DNA from: Jiangella aurantiaca | Lineage (GTDB): Bacteria > Actinomycetota > Actinomycetes > Jiangellales > Jiangellaceae | DNA length: 43,924 nt | Direction of reading: 5' to 3' | NCBI RefSeq assembly: GCF_004349105.1 | Contig: NZ_SMLB01000051.1 | Span: forward strand, 1 to 43,924 | Shown here: piece by piece, positions 1-7,242 of the stretch | How positions within the stretch are numbered: position 1 is the stretch's first letter | Layout of the letters: each line of letters begins with the position of its first letter | Position numbers and translations under genes: made by a program | Notes under the pieces: model-generated | Told to the model about the DNA's origin: nothing | Seen by the model: the letters and a program-made list of their open reading frames with translations, nothing else | Databases searched by the model: none

Positions 1-200
1 TCCAGGAGTACATGAAGCACGGCGCGAAGACCGACCAGGTCTTCCAGCAGACCTTCACCTGGACCGACGGCTTCCTCCACCCCGGCGACCAGCCCGGCCT
101 CGGCGTCACCCTCGACGTCGACGAGGCCGGGAAGTACCCCTACGTCCAGGCCTACCTGCCCTACAACCGCCTCGCCGACGGGACCGTGCACGACTGGTGA
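1..200 (+). CDS. Mannonate/altronate dehydratase-type enolase, C-terminal fragment
   Basis: Only the last 65 codons are present; the frame is open from base 3 and the gene starts upstream of the window. The tail, with [28 protein letters not shown] and a final H-D-W, matches what I remember of the C terminus of D-mannonate dehydratase/RspA-type members of the enolase superfamily, which end in a similar NRLEDGT..W motif. Such enzymes dehydrate sugar acids (D-mannonate or D-gluconate to the 2-keto-3-deoxy acid) in the cytoplasm, using Mg2+. The metal ligands lie outside the window, so substrate and activity cannot be judged. The first of the dispersed palindromes begins 41 bases after the stop and could end this transcript. 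Confidence 0.8.
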   Translation, partial: QEYMKHGAKTDQVFQQTFTWTDGFLHPGDQPGLGVTLDVDEAGKYPYVQAYLPYNRLADGTVHDW

Positions 201-241
201 CGGGTCACCCCGTCACCGGCGGGACGATCTCGGGCCCCGGC

Positions 242-313
242 GTTGATCTTGGAGTTGTTCGGCCAATGCGGGGTGAAATGTCCGATAGATGGCCGAACAA
301 CTCCAAGATCAAC
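242..313 (+). repeat. Dispersed palindromic element, copy 1 (72 bp)
   Basis: Perfect 24-bp inverted arms (242-265 and 290-313; the outer end reads GTTGATCTTGGAG) flank a 24-base loop. The same arms and a nearly identical loop recur at 4510-4581 (reversed) and 14313-14383. This copy lies 41 bases past the stop of the upstream gene and 104 bases before the SigB-like promoter of the hemerythrin gene. It could fold as a strong RNA hairpin and act as a terminator or 3'-end stabiliser. No flanking target-site duplication is visible. Confidence 0.9.
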
Positions 314-416
314 GGGAGGGTCCGGGAGCCGAGGTGCACCGGGTCGAGGAGTACGCCGGCCACTGCGGGCACGCCGCCCGGCGCCGTCTGACCGCCGGCT
401 GACCGCGGACCAGGCG

Positions 417-441
417 GTTTCGGCCGCCGCGCTCGGGGTAG
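417..441 (+). promoter_or_regulatory. SigB/SigF-type promoter of the hemerythrin gene
   Basis: GTTT (417-420), a 15-base spacer and GGGTAG (436-441) match the GTTT-N15-17-GGGTA pattern known for actinobacterial SigF/SigB promoters. It ends 41 bases before the ATG at 483. Confidence 0.65.
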
Positions 442-482
442 CGAACCGGAACCGTGAGCCGTCGCCAGCCGGGGAGGAAGCC

Positions 483-1040
483 ATGTCCGACGCCGCACGC
501 ACCGTCGTGGACGTCATCGTCGAGGACCACCGGGAGGTGGAGGAGCTGTTCCGGGAGGCGGAGACCGCCGTCGACCCGGCGGAGCTGCGCCGCGCCACGG
601 ACCGGGTGATCGCCGAGCTGGTCCGGCATTCCGTCGCCGAGGAGGAGTACCTCTATCCGGCCCTGCGCGAGCACCTCGACGACGGCGACGAGCTGGCCGA
701 CCGCGAGATCGAGGAGCACGCCGAGGCCGAGCGGACCATGAAGGAGCTGGAGGCCCTGGACGCCGCCGACGCCGACTTCCGGCCGAAGCTGGAACAGCTG
801 ATCGCCGAGATCCGGCACCACATCGGCGAGGAGGAGAGCGACGCGCTGCCGCGACTGGCCGCCGCCTGCCCGACGGAGGAACTGACGCGGCTGGGCGAGC
901 AGGTGGAGCGCGCGAAGCGCCTGGCGCCGACCCGGCCGCATCCGTCCGCGCCCGACCGGCCGCCGTGGAACAAGATCCTGGCGCCGGGTGCCGGGCTGGT
1001 CGACCGGGTCCGCGACGCCCTGTCCGGCCGGACGAGCTGA
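483..1040 (+). CDS. Hemerythrin HHE-domain protein
   Basis: A 185-residue soluble protein with two HHE-type helical pairs. The histidine/glutamate pattern E-D-H-R-E-V-E-E, R-H-S-V-A-E-E-E-Y-L-Y-P, E-H-A-E-A-E and H-H-I-G-E-E-E matches the diiron ligand set of hemerythrin-like domains. These bind O2, NO or peroxide, or store iron, and in actinobacteria often belong to the stress regulon. The proline-rich C-terminal 45 residues look like an unstructured tail. The ATG at 483 is preceded by GGAGG at a good distance; the frame stays open to 243 but the upstream part crosses the palindrome and is not coding-like. Its own SigB-type promoter lies at 417-441. Substrate is unknown. Confidence 0.9.
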   Translation: MSDAARTVVDVIVEDHREVEELFREAETAVDPAELRRATDRVIAELVRHSVAEEEYLYPALREHLDDGDELADREIEEHAEAERTMKELEALDAADADFRPKLEQLIAEIRHHIGEEESDALPRLAAACPTEELTRLGEQVERAKRLAPTRPHPSAPDRPPWNKILAPGAGLVDRVRDALSGRTS

Positions 1041-1060
1041 CCACGGGCCCGCGGTCCCTC

Positions 1061-1085
1061 GCATGGAGCGGGTGCCCATGGGTAT
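1061..1085 (+). promoter_or_regulatory. SigB/SigF-type promoter
   Basis: GCAT (1061-1064), 15 bases, then GGGTAT (1080-1085) fits GNNT-N14-16-GGGTAC/T. It lies 42 bases before the ATG at 1128. Confidence 0.55.
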
Positions 1086-1127
1086 CCGGCCCGGGTGAGA
1101 CCACAGAGCTCTCGAGGAGGTACCGCC

Positions 1128-1412
1128 ATGGCATCGCAGACCAGAACCACCACCGACCACGACGAGATCCGCCGCTGGGTCGAGGAGCACGACGGCCATC
1201 CGGCGCTGGTGCGCGGCACCACGTCCGGCGGTGGCGGCGTGCTGCGCATCGACTTCCCCGGCGGCGCCGGGGAAGACGATCTCGAGCACGTCAGCTGGGA
1301 CGACTGGTTCGCCACCTTCGACGATCGCGGGCTGGCGCTGCTCTACCAGACCGAGCGGTCGGGCGGCGGCGACAGCACCTTCGCCAAGCTCGTGGACCGC
1401 TCGTCGGCGTAG
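1128..1412 (+). CDS. Small conserved stress-island protein (often labelled branching-enzyme-like)
   Basis: 94 residues. It is built of a D-H-D-E-I-R-R-W helix, a Gly-rich turn, and the motif D-L-E-H-V-S-W-D-D-W-F-A-T-F-D followed by L-A-L-L-Y-Q. I recall similar short actinobacterial proteins being labelled '1,4-alpha-glucan branching enzyme', but nothing catalytic for that reaction is visible and the label should not be trusted. The protein at 7766-8107 has the same architecture (R-D-H-E-V-I-R-R-W and E-V-S-W-D-R-W-F-E-S-F-D), so the two are paralogues. The start has a GAGGAGG ribosome site. A SigB-type promoter precedes it. Function unknown; a small cytosolic stress protein is the best inference. 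Confidence 0.8.
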   Translation: MASQTRTTTDHDEIRRWVEEHDGHPALVRGTTSGGGGVLRIDFPGGAGEDDLEHVSWDDWFATFDDRGLALLYQTERSGGGDSTFAKLVDRSSA

Positions 1413-1419
1413 CGGCCGA

Positions 1420-1623
1420 TCAGGTCTCCGGCTCCTCCGGATCGGGCCGCTCGGCCTCGTCGATCAGCTCGGTGAGCCAGGCGCTCAACGCGTGGCGCAG
1501 CTCACCGGGCCGGACGTGGTGCCGTTCGGCGTAGTCGGCGAAGGCCCGCGCCAGGCCGGCGGCGGCGAGCACGGCCTCGACGTCCTCGGTAGGCTCCCGG
1601 CCCGCGTCGTTTTCGGGGCTCAC
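1420..1623 (-). CDS. Small acidic helical protein of unknown function
   Basis: 67 residues from a GTG at 1623. An ATG at 1671 is in frame but would overlap the GAF-ANTAR gene and adds 16 residues that do not resemble the paralogue. The core, LARAFADYAERHHVRPGELR then ALSAWLTELIDEAE, aligns with the 68-residue protein at 40329-40535 (LAAEFAAYVRRKGISPEGRE, ALGAWLDEMIAELE). Both are small, acidic and probably all-helical. The gene starts 13 bases after the stop of the GAF-ANTAR gene and is probably co-transcribed with it. No known family is recognised. Confidence 0.7.
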   Translation of the reverse strand: MSPENDAGREPTEDVEAVLAAAGLARAFADYAERHHVRPGELRHALSAWLTELIDEAERPDPEEPET

Positions 1624-1636
1624 GGCCAAGTGACGC

Positions 1637-2428
1637 TCATTCCAGCGACAGCGGCCGGCCGGCGGCCGCATCGGCGACGATGCGGGCGGCGAGGTCGCGG
1701 ACCTTGACGTTGCCGTTCTTGCTGGCCCGGACCATCGCTTGGAACGCCTCGTCAGGTCCGCAGCGGCGCAGGCCCATGATGATGCCCTTCGCCATGTCGA
1801 TGGCCGGCCTCGTCAGGAGGGCCCGTTCCAGGTTGGCCACGCGGGTCCGCAGCTCGTGCCGCAGCTCCAGCTCGTGCAGCACGGCCGACACCGCGGCCGC
1901 GAGGGTCTCGATACGAGCCACGGTGTCGTCGCCGAGGGACTCGGCGGCCAGGTAGACGTTGAGCGCGCCGGCCGGGTGCGCGCCAGCCGTCAACGGGGCC
2001 GCGACGGCGGCCCGCAGCGGGAGGCCGGCGACCAGCGGGCGCAGCGCCGGCCAGCGCGGGTCGGCGGCGAGGTCGGCGCTGGCGACGGTGCGCAGACCGG
2101 CCCACGCGGTCTGGCTCGGCCCTTCCGTCGCGAGCGCCTGGGCGCCGTCGATGGTCTGGGCCAGCTTGGATGAGGTGGCGACGGTCCCGGGCTCGGGCGG
2201 TGGGCCATGGGTCACGCTGACGGCGGCCTCGTCGCCGAGCGCCGCGGCGCAGATGTGGGCGACCGAGCGCAGCACGTCGGGCAGGTCGTCGGTGTGGAAG
2301 GACACCTGGACGAGGTCGAGCAGGCCGGCCACCAGACCGTCCCGCCCGCCGCGACCGGCCGGCCGCTGCCCGTCACCGAGCAGCCGCTCGGCTGCGGCGC
2401 CGCTCGGCGCCGGTGGCTGCGGTTCCAT
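1637..2428 (-). CDS. GAF-ANTAR domain transcription antitermination regulator
   Basis: 263 residues. Residues about 25-185 form a GAF sensor domain (the D-P-R-W-P-A-L...A-A-V-A-A-P-L segment is typical). The last 60 residues are an ANTAR domain with the diagnostic R-P-A-I-D-M-A-K-G-I-I-M-G and E-A-F...R-A-S-K-N-G-N-V-K-V-R-D-L-A. ANTAR domains bind paired hairpin RNAs and prevent termination. Start at 2428 is chosen because a consensus SigB/SigF promoter ends 20 bases upstream; ATGs at 2437 and 2455 are alternatives. The first 56 bases overlap the 3' end of the sigma-factor gene. Ligand and RNA targets cannot be read from the sequence. Confidence 0.85.
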   Translation of the reverse strand: MEPQPPAPSGAAAERLLGDGQRPAGRGGRDGLVAGLLDLVQVSFHTDDLPDVLRSVAHICAAALGDEAAVSVTHGPPPEPGTVATSSKLAQTIDGAQALATEGPSQTAWAGLRTVASADLAADPRWPALRPLVAGLPLRAAVAAPLTAGAHPAGALNVYLAAESLGDDTVARIETLAAAVSAVLHELELRHELRTRVANLERALLTRPAIDMAKGIIMGLRRCGPDEAFQAMVRASKNGNVKVRDLAARIVADAAAGRPLSLE

Positions 2429-3284
2429 CGCGCACATGGTCCGGCGGGTACCCATGCCGCTGGGACGACAAACGCGGTCCGGTGCCGGGCTCGGAGTCGA
2501 TGGATCCAATCTCCTGGCGAAGGCGGCGGAGGATCCGCAGCAGCAGCCGCGAGACTTGCATCTGGGTGACGCCGATATCGTTGCCGATCTCCTGCTGGGT
2601 CCAGCCGCGGAAGAAGCGCAGATACAGGATGCGGGCGTCGCGGGCGGGGAGGGCACGGCACGCCGCGGCCAGGACGACGGTGGCCTCGGCGGCGTCGTAG
2701 CCGGCCTCCGGCATGCCGAGCGCCTCATGCAGCGCCGGCCCCTCCTCGTGCGCGTCGTGCTGGCGCTGGTCGATCGAGATCGTGCTGAAGCACTCCGCGG
2801 CCCGTTCGGCCTCCCAGACGTCGTCCAGCTCGGTGCCGAGCTCGTGGGCGAGGTCGGCCGCCGTCGGCGTCGCTCCGCGCGCCTGGCTGAGCTCCTCCGT
2901 CGCCACCGTCATCGCGCTGTGCATCTCCTGGATCCGGCGCGGCGGCCGGAGCGACCACAGGTGGTCGCGGAAGTAGCGCTTGACCTCGCCGAGGATGGTG
3001 GGCACCGCGAACGACACGAAGTCGCTCCCGCGGGCGGGGTCGAACCGCCGGGCGGCGGCGACCAGTCCCAGGCAGGCGACCTGGTTGAGCTCGTCGAGCT
3101 CGACGCCCCGGCCGGCGTACCGCCGGCTGATGGCGTCGGCCAGTCCCAGGTTGTCCAGGACGACCTCGTCGAGCAGCCGCTGACGCTCCGGGCCCTGCGC
3201 GCGTGCCGCCGCCCGGAGTAGGTCGTTGGTGTGCTCGTCGTGCTCGCGGGCGGCGGTGGAGCGGTGATCGATCCGGCTGGACAT
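2373..3284 (-). CDS. RNA polymerase sigma factor, SigB/SigF/SigG subfamily
   Basis: 303 residues. Region 2 contains ELNQVACLGLVAAARRFDPA and the F-V-S-F-A-V-P-T-I-L-G-E-V-K-R-Y-F-R-D core with W-S-L-R-P-P-R-R, diagnostic of group 3 SigB/SigF factors. Region 3 follows (A-T-P-T-A-A-D-L-A), and region 4 has Y-L-R-F-F-R-G-W-T-Q-Q-E-I-G and V-T-Q-M-Q-V-S-R-L-L. The ATG at 3284 has AAGGAGG seven bases upstream; upstream in-frame residues are rejected. The C terminus runs about 45 residues past region 4 and overlaps the GAF-ANTAR gene by 56 bases. No anti-sigma factor gene is adjacent, so control is probably in trans. A close paralogue lies at 5064-5879. Confidence 0.93.
   Translation of the reverse strand: MSSRIDHRSTAAREHDEHTNDLLRAAARAQGPERQRLLDEVVLDNLGLADAISRRYAGRGVELDELNQVACLGLVAAARRFDPARGSDFVSFAVPTILGEVKRYFRDHLWSLRPPRRIQEMHSAMTVATEELSQARGATPTAADLAHELGTELDDVWEAERAAECFSTISIDQRQHDAHEEGPALHEALGMPEAGYDAAEATVVLAAACRALPARDARILYLRFFRGWTQQEIGNDIGVTQMQVSRLLLRILRRLRQEIGSIDSEPGTGPRLSSQRHGYPPDHVRDGTAATGAERRRSRAAAR
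2448..2473 (-). promoter_or_regulatory. Consensus SigB/SigF promoter inside the sigma-factor gene
   Basis: On the minus strand GTTT (2473-2470), 16 bases, GGGTAC (2453-2448). It is a full match to the SigB/SigF pattern and lies within the last 100 bases of the sigma coding region. It would start transcription 10-15 bases before the ANTAR ATG at 2428. Confidence 0.65.
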
Positions 3285-3350
3285 GCGCACGCCTCCTTGG
3301 GGATAGGGAGGTGTGGCACGTTCTTGAACCACGACAACAGCGACTAGCAC

Positions 3351-3375
3351 TTACCCGATGCCGCGCACTCATCAC
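3351..3375 (-). promoter_or_regulatory. Weak SigB-like promoter upstream of the sigma factor
   Basis: On the minus strand GTGA, 15 bases, GGGTAA; about 65 bases before the ATG at 3284. The -35 matches poorly. It would allow autoregulation. Apart from this, the 261-base gap 3285-3545 shows nothing I can support. Confidence 0.3.
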
Positions 3376-3545
3376 TCCCCAGGTGTGAGCGCGCCGGTCG
3401 GCCGGTGTCGCTGGGGTAGATGTCGCGGCGCGTAAGGGTGCGCGACGGGGAACAGCGAGAGCTCCAGGCCGGTGAGCGCCGCCGGCGACGGGCCCCAGCC
3501 GTCGTCGCCGGCCTCGTCGCCGGTGTGGACCGTCCTCGACGGCCA

Positions 3546-4433
3546 TCAGGCCGGCCCCGCCAAGGGGGCGATCGGCCGCGACGACGGCGGCGCGTCGGGG
3601 AAGTCGGCCGCGCGCGCGGTGTCGGCCCAGCGCCGCACCGCGTCGAGGTTGGCGGTGTAGGAGGCGCTGATCCGCTCGACGGCCTCAGCGCCCAGCGGCA
3701 GCCGTAGCGGCGGCGCCTCGTCGCGGTGCACCAGGTCGACGATGACGCCGGCGGCTCGCACCGGGTCGCCCTCCTGGAGGCCGTCGGCCCCGGTCATGTC
3801 GGCGCGCACCGCCGCGAGCACGCCGCGATAGACCGGGCCGGCGTCGGCCACGGCCAGTGCGTCGGGGCCGTGGAAACCGGTCCGGAACCGGCTCGGCTCG
3901 ACGATCATGACCCGGACGCCGAACGGCGCGACCTCGCCGGCGAGCGCCTCGGACCAGCCCTCGAGGGCGAACTTGCCCGCCGAGTACCCGCCGACGCCCG
4001 GGAAGGACATCCGGCCGCCCTGGCTGCTCATCTGCACGATCGTCCCGCCGCCCTGGGCACGCATGACCGGCAGGACGGCGCGCACGAGTGCCGCCGGGAC
4101 GAAGAAGTGCAGGTCCATCGCCTCGCGCAGCTCCGCCTCGCCGATCTCCTCGGCGGCGCCGACGAGCCCCCGTCCGGCGTTGTTGACCAGCGCGTCGACC
4201 CGTCCGAAGCGGTCCGCCGCCGCCCGCACGAGCGGCCGCGCCAGCTCGCTGTCGCGAGCGTCGAACGGCCACGGGGCGAGCGTCTCCGGGTACCGCTCCG
4301 CGAGGTCGGTCATCGTCTGGGGGTTGCGCACCGCCGCCATGACGGCGTCGCCCTGCTCCAGCGCTCGCTCTGCGATGGCGCGGCCGAACCCGCGCGACGC
4401 GCCGGTGATGATCCACGTGAAGGTGTCGTTCAT
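3546..4433 (-). CDS. Classical short-chain dehydrogenase/reductase
   Basis: 295 residues with every classical SDR mark: N-terminal W-I-I-T-G-A-S-R-G-F-G for NAD(P) binding, F-D-A-R-D after beta-4, V-N-N-A-G, the catalytic Ser in V-Q-M-S-S-Q-G-G, and Y-S-A-G-K. The arginine in the N-terminal T-G-A-S-R loop suggests NADP preference, as is usual in the family. It most resembles single-domain oxidoreductases annotated as 'SDR family NAD(P)-dependent oxidoreductase'; substrate unknown. The start at 4433 removes upstream codons that run into palindrome copy 2. It stands alone between the two sigma-factor units and has no SigB-like element upstream. Confidence 0.9.
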   Translation of the reverse strand: MNDTFTWIITGASRGFGRAIAERALEQGDAVMAAVRNPQTMTDLAERYPETLAPWPFDARDSELARPLVRAAADRFGRVDALVNNAGRGLVGAAEEIGEAELREAMDLHFFVPAALVRAVLPVMRAQGGGTIVQMSSQGGRMSFPGVGGYSAGKFALEGWSEALAGEVAPFGVRVMIVEPSRFRTGFHGPDALAVADAGPVYRGVLAAVRADMTGADGLQEGDPVRAAGVIVDLVHRDEAPPLRLPLGAEAVERISASYTANLDAVRRWADTARAADFPDAPPSSRPIAPLAGPA

Positions 4434-4509
4434 GGTGGCGACGCTAGGGGTGTGAGCGCGCTCGAAGGCAAACGGACTGCCGCGCGCCGGGACACGCGGC
4501 CCACCTGAT

Positions 4510-4581
4510 GTCGATCTTGGAGTTGTTCGGCCATCTACCGGACATTTCGCCCCGCAATGGCCGAACAACTCCAAGATCAAC
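4510..4581 (-). repeat. Dispersed palindromic element, copy 2 (72 bp)
   Basis: Arms 4510-4533 and 4558-4581 pair with a single mismatch at 4512/4579. The 24-base loop read on the minus strand matches the loop of copy 1 at 21 of 24 positions, so this copy is inserted in reverse. In that orientation it lies 56 bases past the stop of the gene at 4638-4904. Confidence 0.9.
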
Positions 4582-4637
4582 GCGGGAGAGTCCGGGCGAC
4601 GTCGCGCGCCGGACCGGCCCGGCGGCGCGCGCCGGCG

Positions 4638-4904
4638 TCACGCCGGGGCGGTCGGTGCGTGACAATCCTGCCGCGGCACTCGCGGCGAACCGGTCTGTAC
4701 CCGGCGGACGGCCGCGTCCAGCGGCACGAGCAGGTCAGCGGACACCGTCAGCGGCCACTCCGGGTCGTTCTCCTCGGTGGACGAGTCGACCGATTCGACC
4801 AGCCAGCGGGCGACGAACGGCAGGGCCGCCCGCAGGATCGCGCGGCGCTCGGCGGGCGTAGCGGTGTACAGCAGCTGGTTGAGCTCCGCGACCGGATCGG
4901 ACAC
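4638..4904 (-). CDS. Small hypothetical protein of the stress island
   Basis: 88 residues from a GTG at 4904 preceded by GAGGGGGAT. The first half is amphipathic helix (V-A-E-L-N-Q-L-L-Y, then R-R-A-I-L-R-A-A-L-P-F-V-A-R-W-L). A Glu/Asp-rich turn and a short hydrophobic stretch (W-P-L-T-V-S-A-D-L-L-V-P-L-D-A-A-V-R-R-V) follow. No transmembrane segment and no known motif. It is divergent from the second sigma factor and has its own SigB-type promoter at 4941-4965. Not recognised. Confidence 0.65.
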   Translation of the reverse strand: MSDPVAELNQLLYTATPAERRAILRAALPFVARWLVESVDSSTEENDPEWPLTVSADLLVPLDAAVRRVQTGSPRVPRQDCHAPTAPA

Positions 4905-4940
4905 GATCGATCCCCCTCTCTGACTGGCGACAGGACTTTC

Positions 4941-4965
4941 GTACCCCCAAGCGCCCGAGCCACTC
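4941..4965 (-). promoter_or_regulatory. SigB/SigF-type promoter
   Basis: On the minus strand GAGT, 15 bases, GGGTAC (4946-4941); 36 bases before the GTG at 4904. Confidence 0.5.
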
Positions 4966-5063
4966 GTCCGCGGGCGGCGGTTGATAACGAGTCGATGACG
5001 TGCTTCGGTGGAGAGACGTGGTCAAGCAATCGCCACTGCCCCTCCGATCTGGAGGTGAAGGCC

Positions 5064-5879
5064 GTGACTCACGTCAACACGGTGCTCGACGACCATCCGT
5101 ACGAACGCCAGCACAGGGCACGTGAACGGCGGACCCGTGACCTGTACCGCCGCGCCGCGGACGCGCGCGGCGCCGAACGCCGCCGGCTCATCGACGAGGT
5201 GGTGGTGCTCCACCTCGGACTGGCCGAGGCCATCGCCCGGCGCTACTACCGGCGCGGCCTGGACAGCGACGACGTGCTCCAGGTGGCCAACCTCGGCCTG
5301 GTCAACGCGGCGACCCGGTTCGACCCCGCCCGGGGCAAGGACTTCGTCTCGTTCGCCGTTCCCACGATCTCCGGCGAGATCAAGCGCCACTTCCGCGACC
5401 ACGGCTGGGCGGTACGGCCGCCGCGCCGGGTGCAGGAGCTGCAGGCGGAGGTGTCGGTGGCGACGGCCGAGCTGGCGCAGGAGCAGGGCGCGACGCCCAC
5501 GCCCGCCGACGTCGCGGACCGCCTGGGCGTCGAAATCGACGACGTGCGCGAGGCCGGCGCGTCGCACGAGTGCTTCAGCCCGGCCTCGATCGACTACCGC
5601 GGCGCCGACGGCGAGGAGACCTCGCTGGCCGACACTCTCGGCGAGGAGGACTCCGGCTTCGAGCGGGCCGAGGCCGTGGTCGCGCTCGAGCGCGCCTGCC
5701 GCGATCTGGACCGGCGCGACCGCCGGATCCTCTACCTGCGGTTCTTCCGTGGCCGCACCCAGGAGGAGATCGGCGACGAGCTCGGCGTCACGCAGATGCA
5801 GGTGTCGCGTCTACTGGCCCGCATCATGCGGCAGCTCCGGGCGAAGCTCGGCACCTTGCAGCCCGCGCCGGGCCGCTGA
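5064..5879 (+). CDS. RNA polymerase sigma factor, SigB/SigF/SigG subfamily (second copy)
   Basis: 271 residues, closely similar to the product of 2373-3284: D-D-V-L-Q-V-A-N-L-G-L-V-N-A-A-T-R-F-D-P-A, then F-V-S-F-A-V-P-T-I-S-G-E-I-K-R-H-F-R-D and V-R-P-P-R-R-V-Q-E-L, region 3, and region 4 with I-L-Y-L-R-F-F-R-G-R-T-Q-E-E-I-G and G-V-T-Q-M-Q-V-S-R-L-L-A. The GTG at 5064 is chosen because GGAGG lies seven bases upstream; the frame is open much further but the upstream part is low-complexity and antisense to the 4638-4904 gene. Unlike the first sigma factor it ends soon after region 4. Two paralogues 2 kb apart probably answer different anti-sigma signals, but no partner gene is nearby. Confidence 0.92.
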   Translation: MTHVNTVLDDHPYERQHRARERRTRDLYRRAADARGAERRRLIDEVVVLHLGLAEAIARRYYRRGLDSDDVLQVANLGLVNAATRFDPARGKDFVSFAVPTISGEIKRHFRDHGWAVRPPRRVQELQAEVSVATAELAQEQGATPTPADVADRLGVEIDDVREAGASHECFSPASIDYRGADGEETSLADTLGEEDSGFERAEAVVALERACRDLDRRDRRILYLRFFRGRTQEEIGDELGVTQMQVSRLLARIMRQLRAKLGTLQPAPGR

Positions 5880-5961
5880 CGTCCTGGCCACGGGCCCGGC
5901 ACCGGAGCTGTGAGCACCTCCACATCCGGGACTGACGTCAGACCTCGCGGTCGGCTGCCAC

Positions 5962-6186
5962 TCAACTCTTGCGCGCCGCCGCCTTGCCGCCCTTGCGGCC
6001 GGCCTTCTTCTTCTGGGCGGTGGTGCCACCCTGCGAGCTGTCGCCGCCCGAGCCGCTCTTCTTCCCACCGCGCTTCGACGCGCCGGGGGAGTTGGCGATG
6101 CGCGCCGCCCGCTCCTTCGACATGCCCTTGTCCTTCAGGGCCTCGTACTGCTTCTCGTTCTTGACGTTCGCCGACTTGCTGGGCAT
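5962..6186 (-). CDS. Small Lys/Gly-rich basic protein
   Basis: 74 residues: a conserved-looking start (K-S-A-N-V-K-N-E-K-Q-Y-E-A-L-K-D-K-G-M-S-K-E-R-A-A-R-I-A-N-S-P) and a disordered Ser/Gly/Lys tail ending A-A-R-K-S. Proteins with this opening are common in actinobacteria as an uncharacterised family. The composition suggests nucleic acid binding, which is inference. The ATG at 6186 has GGGAGG upstream. The gene is divergent from the ChaB/Rho-N gene, and each side has a SigB-type promoter. Confidence 0.8.
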   Translation of the reverse strand: MPSKSANVKNEKQYEALKDKGMSKERAARIANSPGASKRGGKKSGSGGDSSQGGTTAQKKKAGRKGGKAAARKS

Positions 6187-6219
6187 GGCGACCTCCCGTG
6201 GTCCGTTCCTGCCCCGCCA

Positions 6220-6245
6220 GTACCCGGGGAAGGGCGAGCCGACAC
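6220..6245 (-). promoter_or_regulatory. SigB/SigF-type promoter (minus side of a divergent pair)
   Basis: On the minus strand GTGT, 16 bases, GGGTAC (6225-6220); 33 bases before the ATG at 6186. Confidence 0.55.
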
Positions 6246-6249
6246 CGTC

Positions 6250-6275
6250 GCGTGAAACGGCGCCGTCCTGGGTAC
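6250..6275 (+). promoter_or_regulatory. SigB/SigF-type promoter (plus side of a divergent pair)
   Basis: GCGT (6250-6253), 16 bases, GGGTAC (6270-6275); 49 bases before the ATG at 6325. Confidence 0.5.
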
Positions 6276-6324
6276 CGGCCGGGTGTACACCGAATCCCGG
6301 CCAGGAGACGGAGGTGTCACGATC

Positions 6325-6732
6325 ATGCCTGCGAAGCAGGACATGCCGTCGACCATCCGGCGCTCGCCGAAGCGGGCCCAGGAGATCTGGGGCGAGGCCC
6401 ACGACTCGGCGGTCGAGACGTACGGCGAGGGCGAGCGCGCTCACCGCACCGCGTTCTCGGCGCTGAAGCACCAGTTCCAGAAGGTGGGCGACCACTGGGA
6501 GCCCAAGGACGGCAAGGGGCCGTCGGACCCGCAGGCCAGCCGCCGCACCCCGGCGGCGCGCAACCGCCCGCGCAAGTCCGCGGGCGGCGTCGATGCCAAC
6601 GCGTCGAAGAGCGACCTGTACGCGACGGCCAAGAAGCTCGGCGTGGATGGCCGGTCCAGGATGACCAAGGACCAGCTGGTCGAGGCGATCGACAAGGAGA
6701 ACCGGCGGCAGACCCGGCAGGCCCGGAGCTGA
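6325..6732 (+). CDS. ChaB-like protein with C-terminal Rho-N/SAP-like domain
   Basis: 135 residues. Residues 1-60 match ChaB-type domains: D-M-P-S-T-I-R-R-S-P-K-R-A-Q-E-I-W, A-H-D-S-A-V-E-T-Y, E-R-A-H-R-T-A-F-S-A-L-K-H-Q-F. A basic Arg/Pro linker follows, then a C-terminal Rho-N/SAP-like helix-extended-helix (S-K-S-D-L-Y-A-T-A-K-K-L-G-V-D-G-R-S-R-M-T-K-D-Q-L-V-E-A-I). ChaB was named as a cation-transport regulator in E. coli but its role is unclear; the second domain suggests nucleic acid binding. The ATG at 6325 follows a GGAGG-containing leader. The gene at 6759 is probably in the same operon. Confidence 0.85.
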   Translation: MPAKQDMPSTIRRSPKRAQEIWGEAHDSAVETYGEGERAHRTAFSALKHQFQKVGDHWEPKDGKGPSDPQASRRTPAARNRPRKSAGGVDANASKSDLYATAKKLGVDGRSRMTKDQLVEAIDKENRRQTRQARS

Positions 6733-6758
6733 CGCCGAGTTCGGTCCGGGAGGAACCG

Positions 6759-6980
6759 ATGAACCGCGAGGACGACCGGCAGGATCCCGTCGAGACCGAC
6801 CGGCCCGATCCGCCGGACGAGGATGCGGACTTCGCCGACGAGCACACGTCGACGACTTTCGCCGACGAGACGCCCGGCGGCCCGCAGAGCGGGCCCGAGC
6901 CCGAGTCGCCGACGGGCCGTGGCGGCGATGGCGGGATGGACCTCGGCACGCCACCGGACGAGTACCGGCCGCGCGGCTGA
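6759..6980 (+). CDS. Small acidic disordered protein
   Basis: 73 residues, very rich in Asp, Glu, Pro and Gly, with no hydrophobic core, so probably unfolded. The ATG has GGGAGG upstream and lies 26 bases after the ChaB-like gene, so the two are likely co-transcribed. It could be a hydration or stress protectant, but nothing in the sequence proves this. Confidence 0.65.
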   Translation: MNREDDRQDPVETDRPDPPDEDADFADEHTSTTFADETPGGPQSGPEPESPTGRGGDGGMDLGTPPDEYRPRG

Positions 6981-7028
6981 GGCCGGGCCGGTCGTCCCGG
7001 TCCGGCGGCGCGCGGCGGCCGGCGGTGC

Positions 7029-7232
7029 TCAGCGGGTGGCGATCAGGCCGGCGATCGCGAGGATCAGCAGCCCGCACAGCAGCACCACGACCACCGCGGC
7101 GAACAGGGTTCCCCGCGGCCACCGCCCGCGGGGCTCGCTCGGGTGGTCGAACCCCGTCGGCCCCTCCTTCGACGTCGGCCGTTGCGCCGGGTCCTCGTAC
7201 CCGCCGTGGTGTTCCTCGTGATGATGATTCAT
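7029..7232 (-). CDS. Small single-pass membrane protein with His-rich N terminus
   Basis: 67 residues. The N terminus carries M-N-H-H-H-E-E-H-H, a potential metal-binding cluster. After a polar stretch, residues about 43-65 form one transmembrane helix (T-L-F-A-A-V-V-V-V-L-L-C-G-L-L-I-L-A-I-A-G-L), with a short cytosolic or outer end. The arginines before the helix suggest the N terminus stays inside. A SigB-type promoter lies 11-35 bases upstream, so the transcript would have almost no leader. Family unknown. Confidence 0.75.
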   Translation of the reverse strand: MNHHHEEHHGGYEDPAQRPTSKEGPTGFDHPSEPRGRWPRGTLFAAVVVVLLCGLLILAIAGLIATR

Positions 7233-7242
7233 GCCTCGTCCG

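Noticed and set aside
3285-3545. A coding region between the first sigma factor and the SDR gene
   Set aside because: Open frames here are low-complexity Arg/Gly-rich shadows with no ribosome site.
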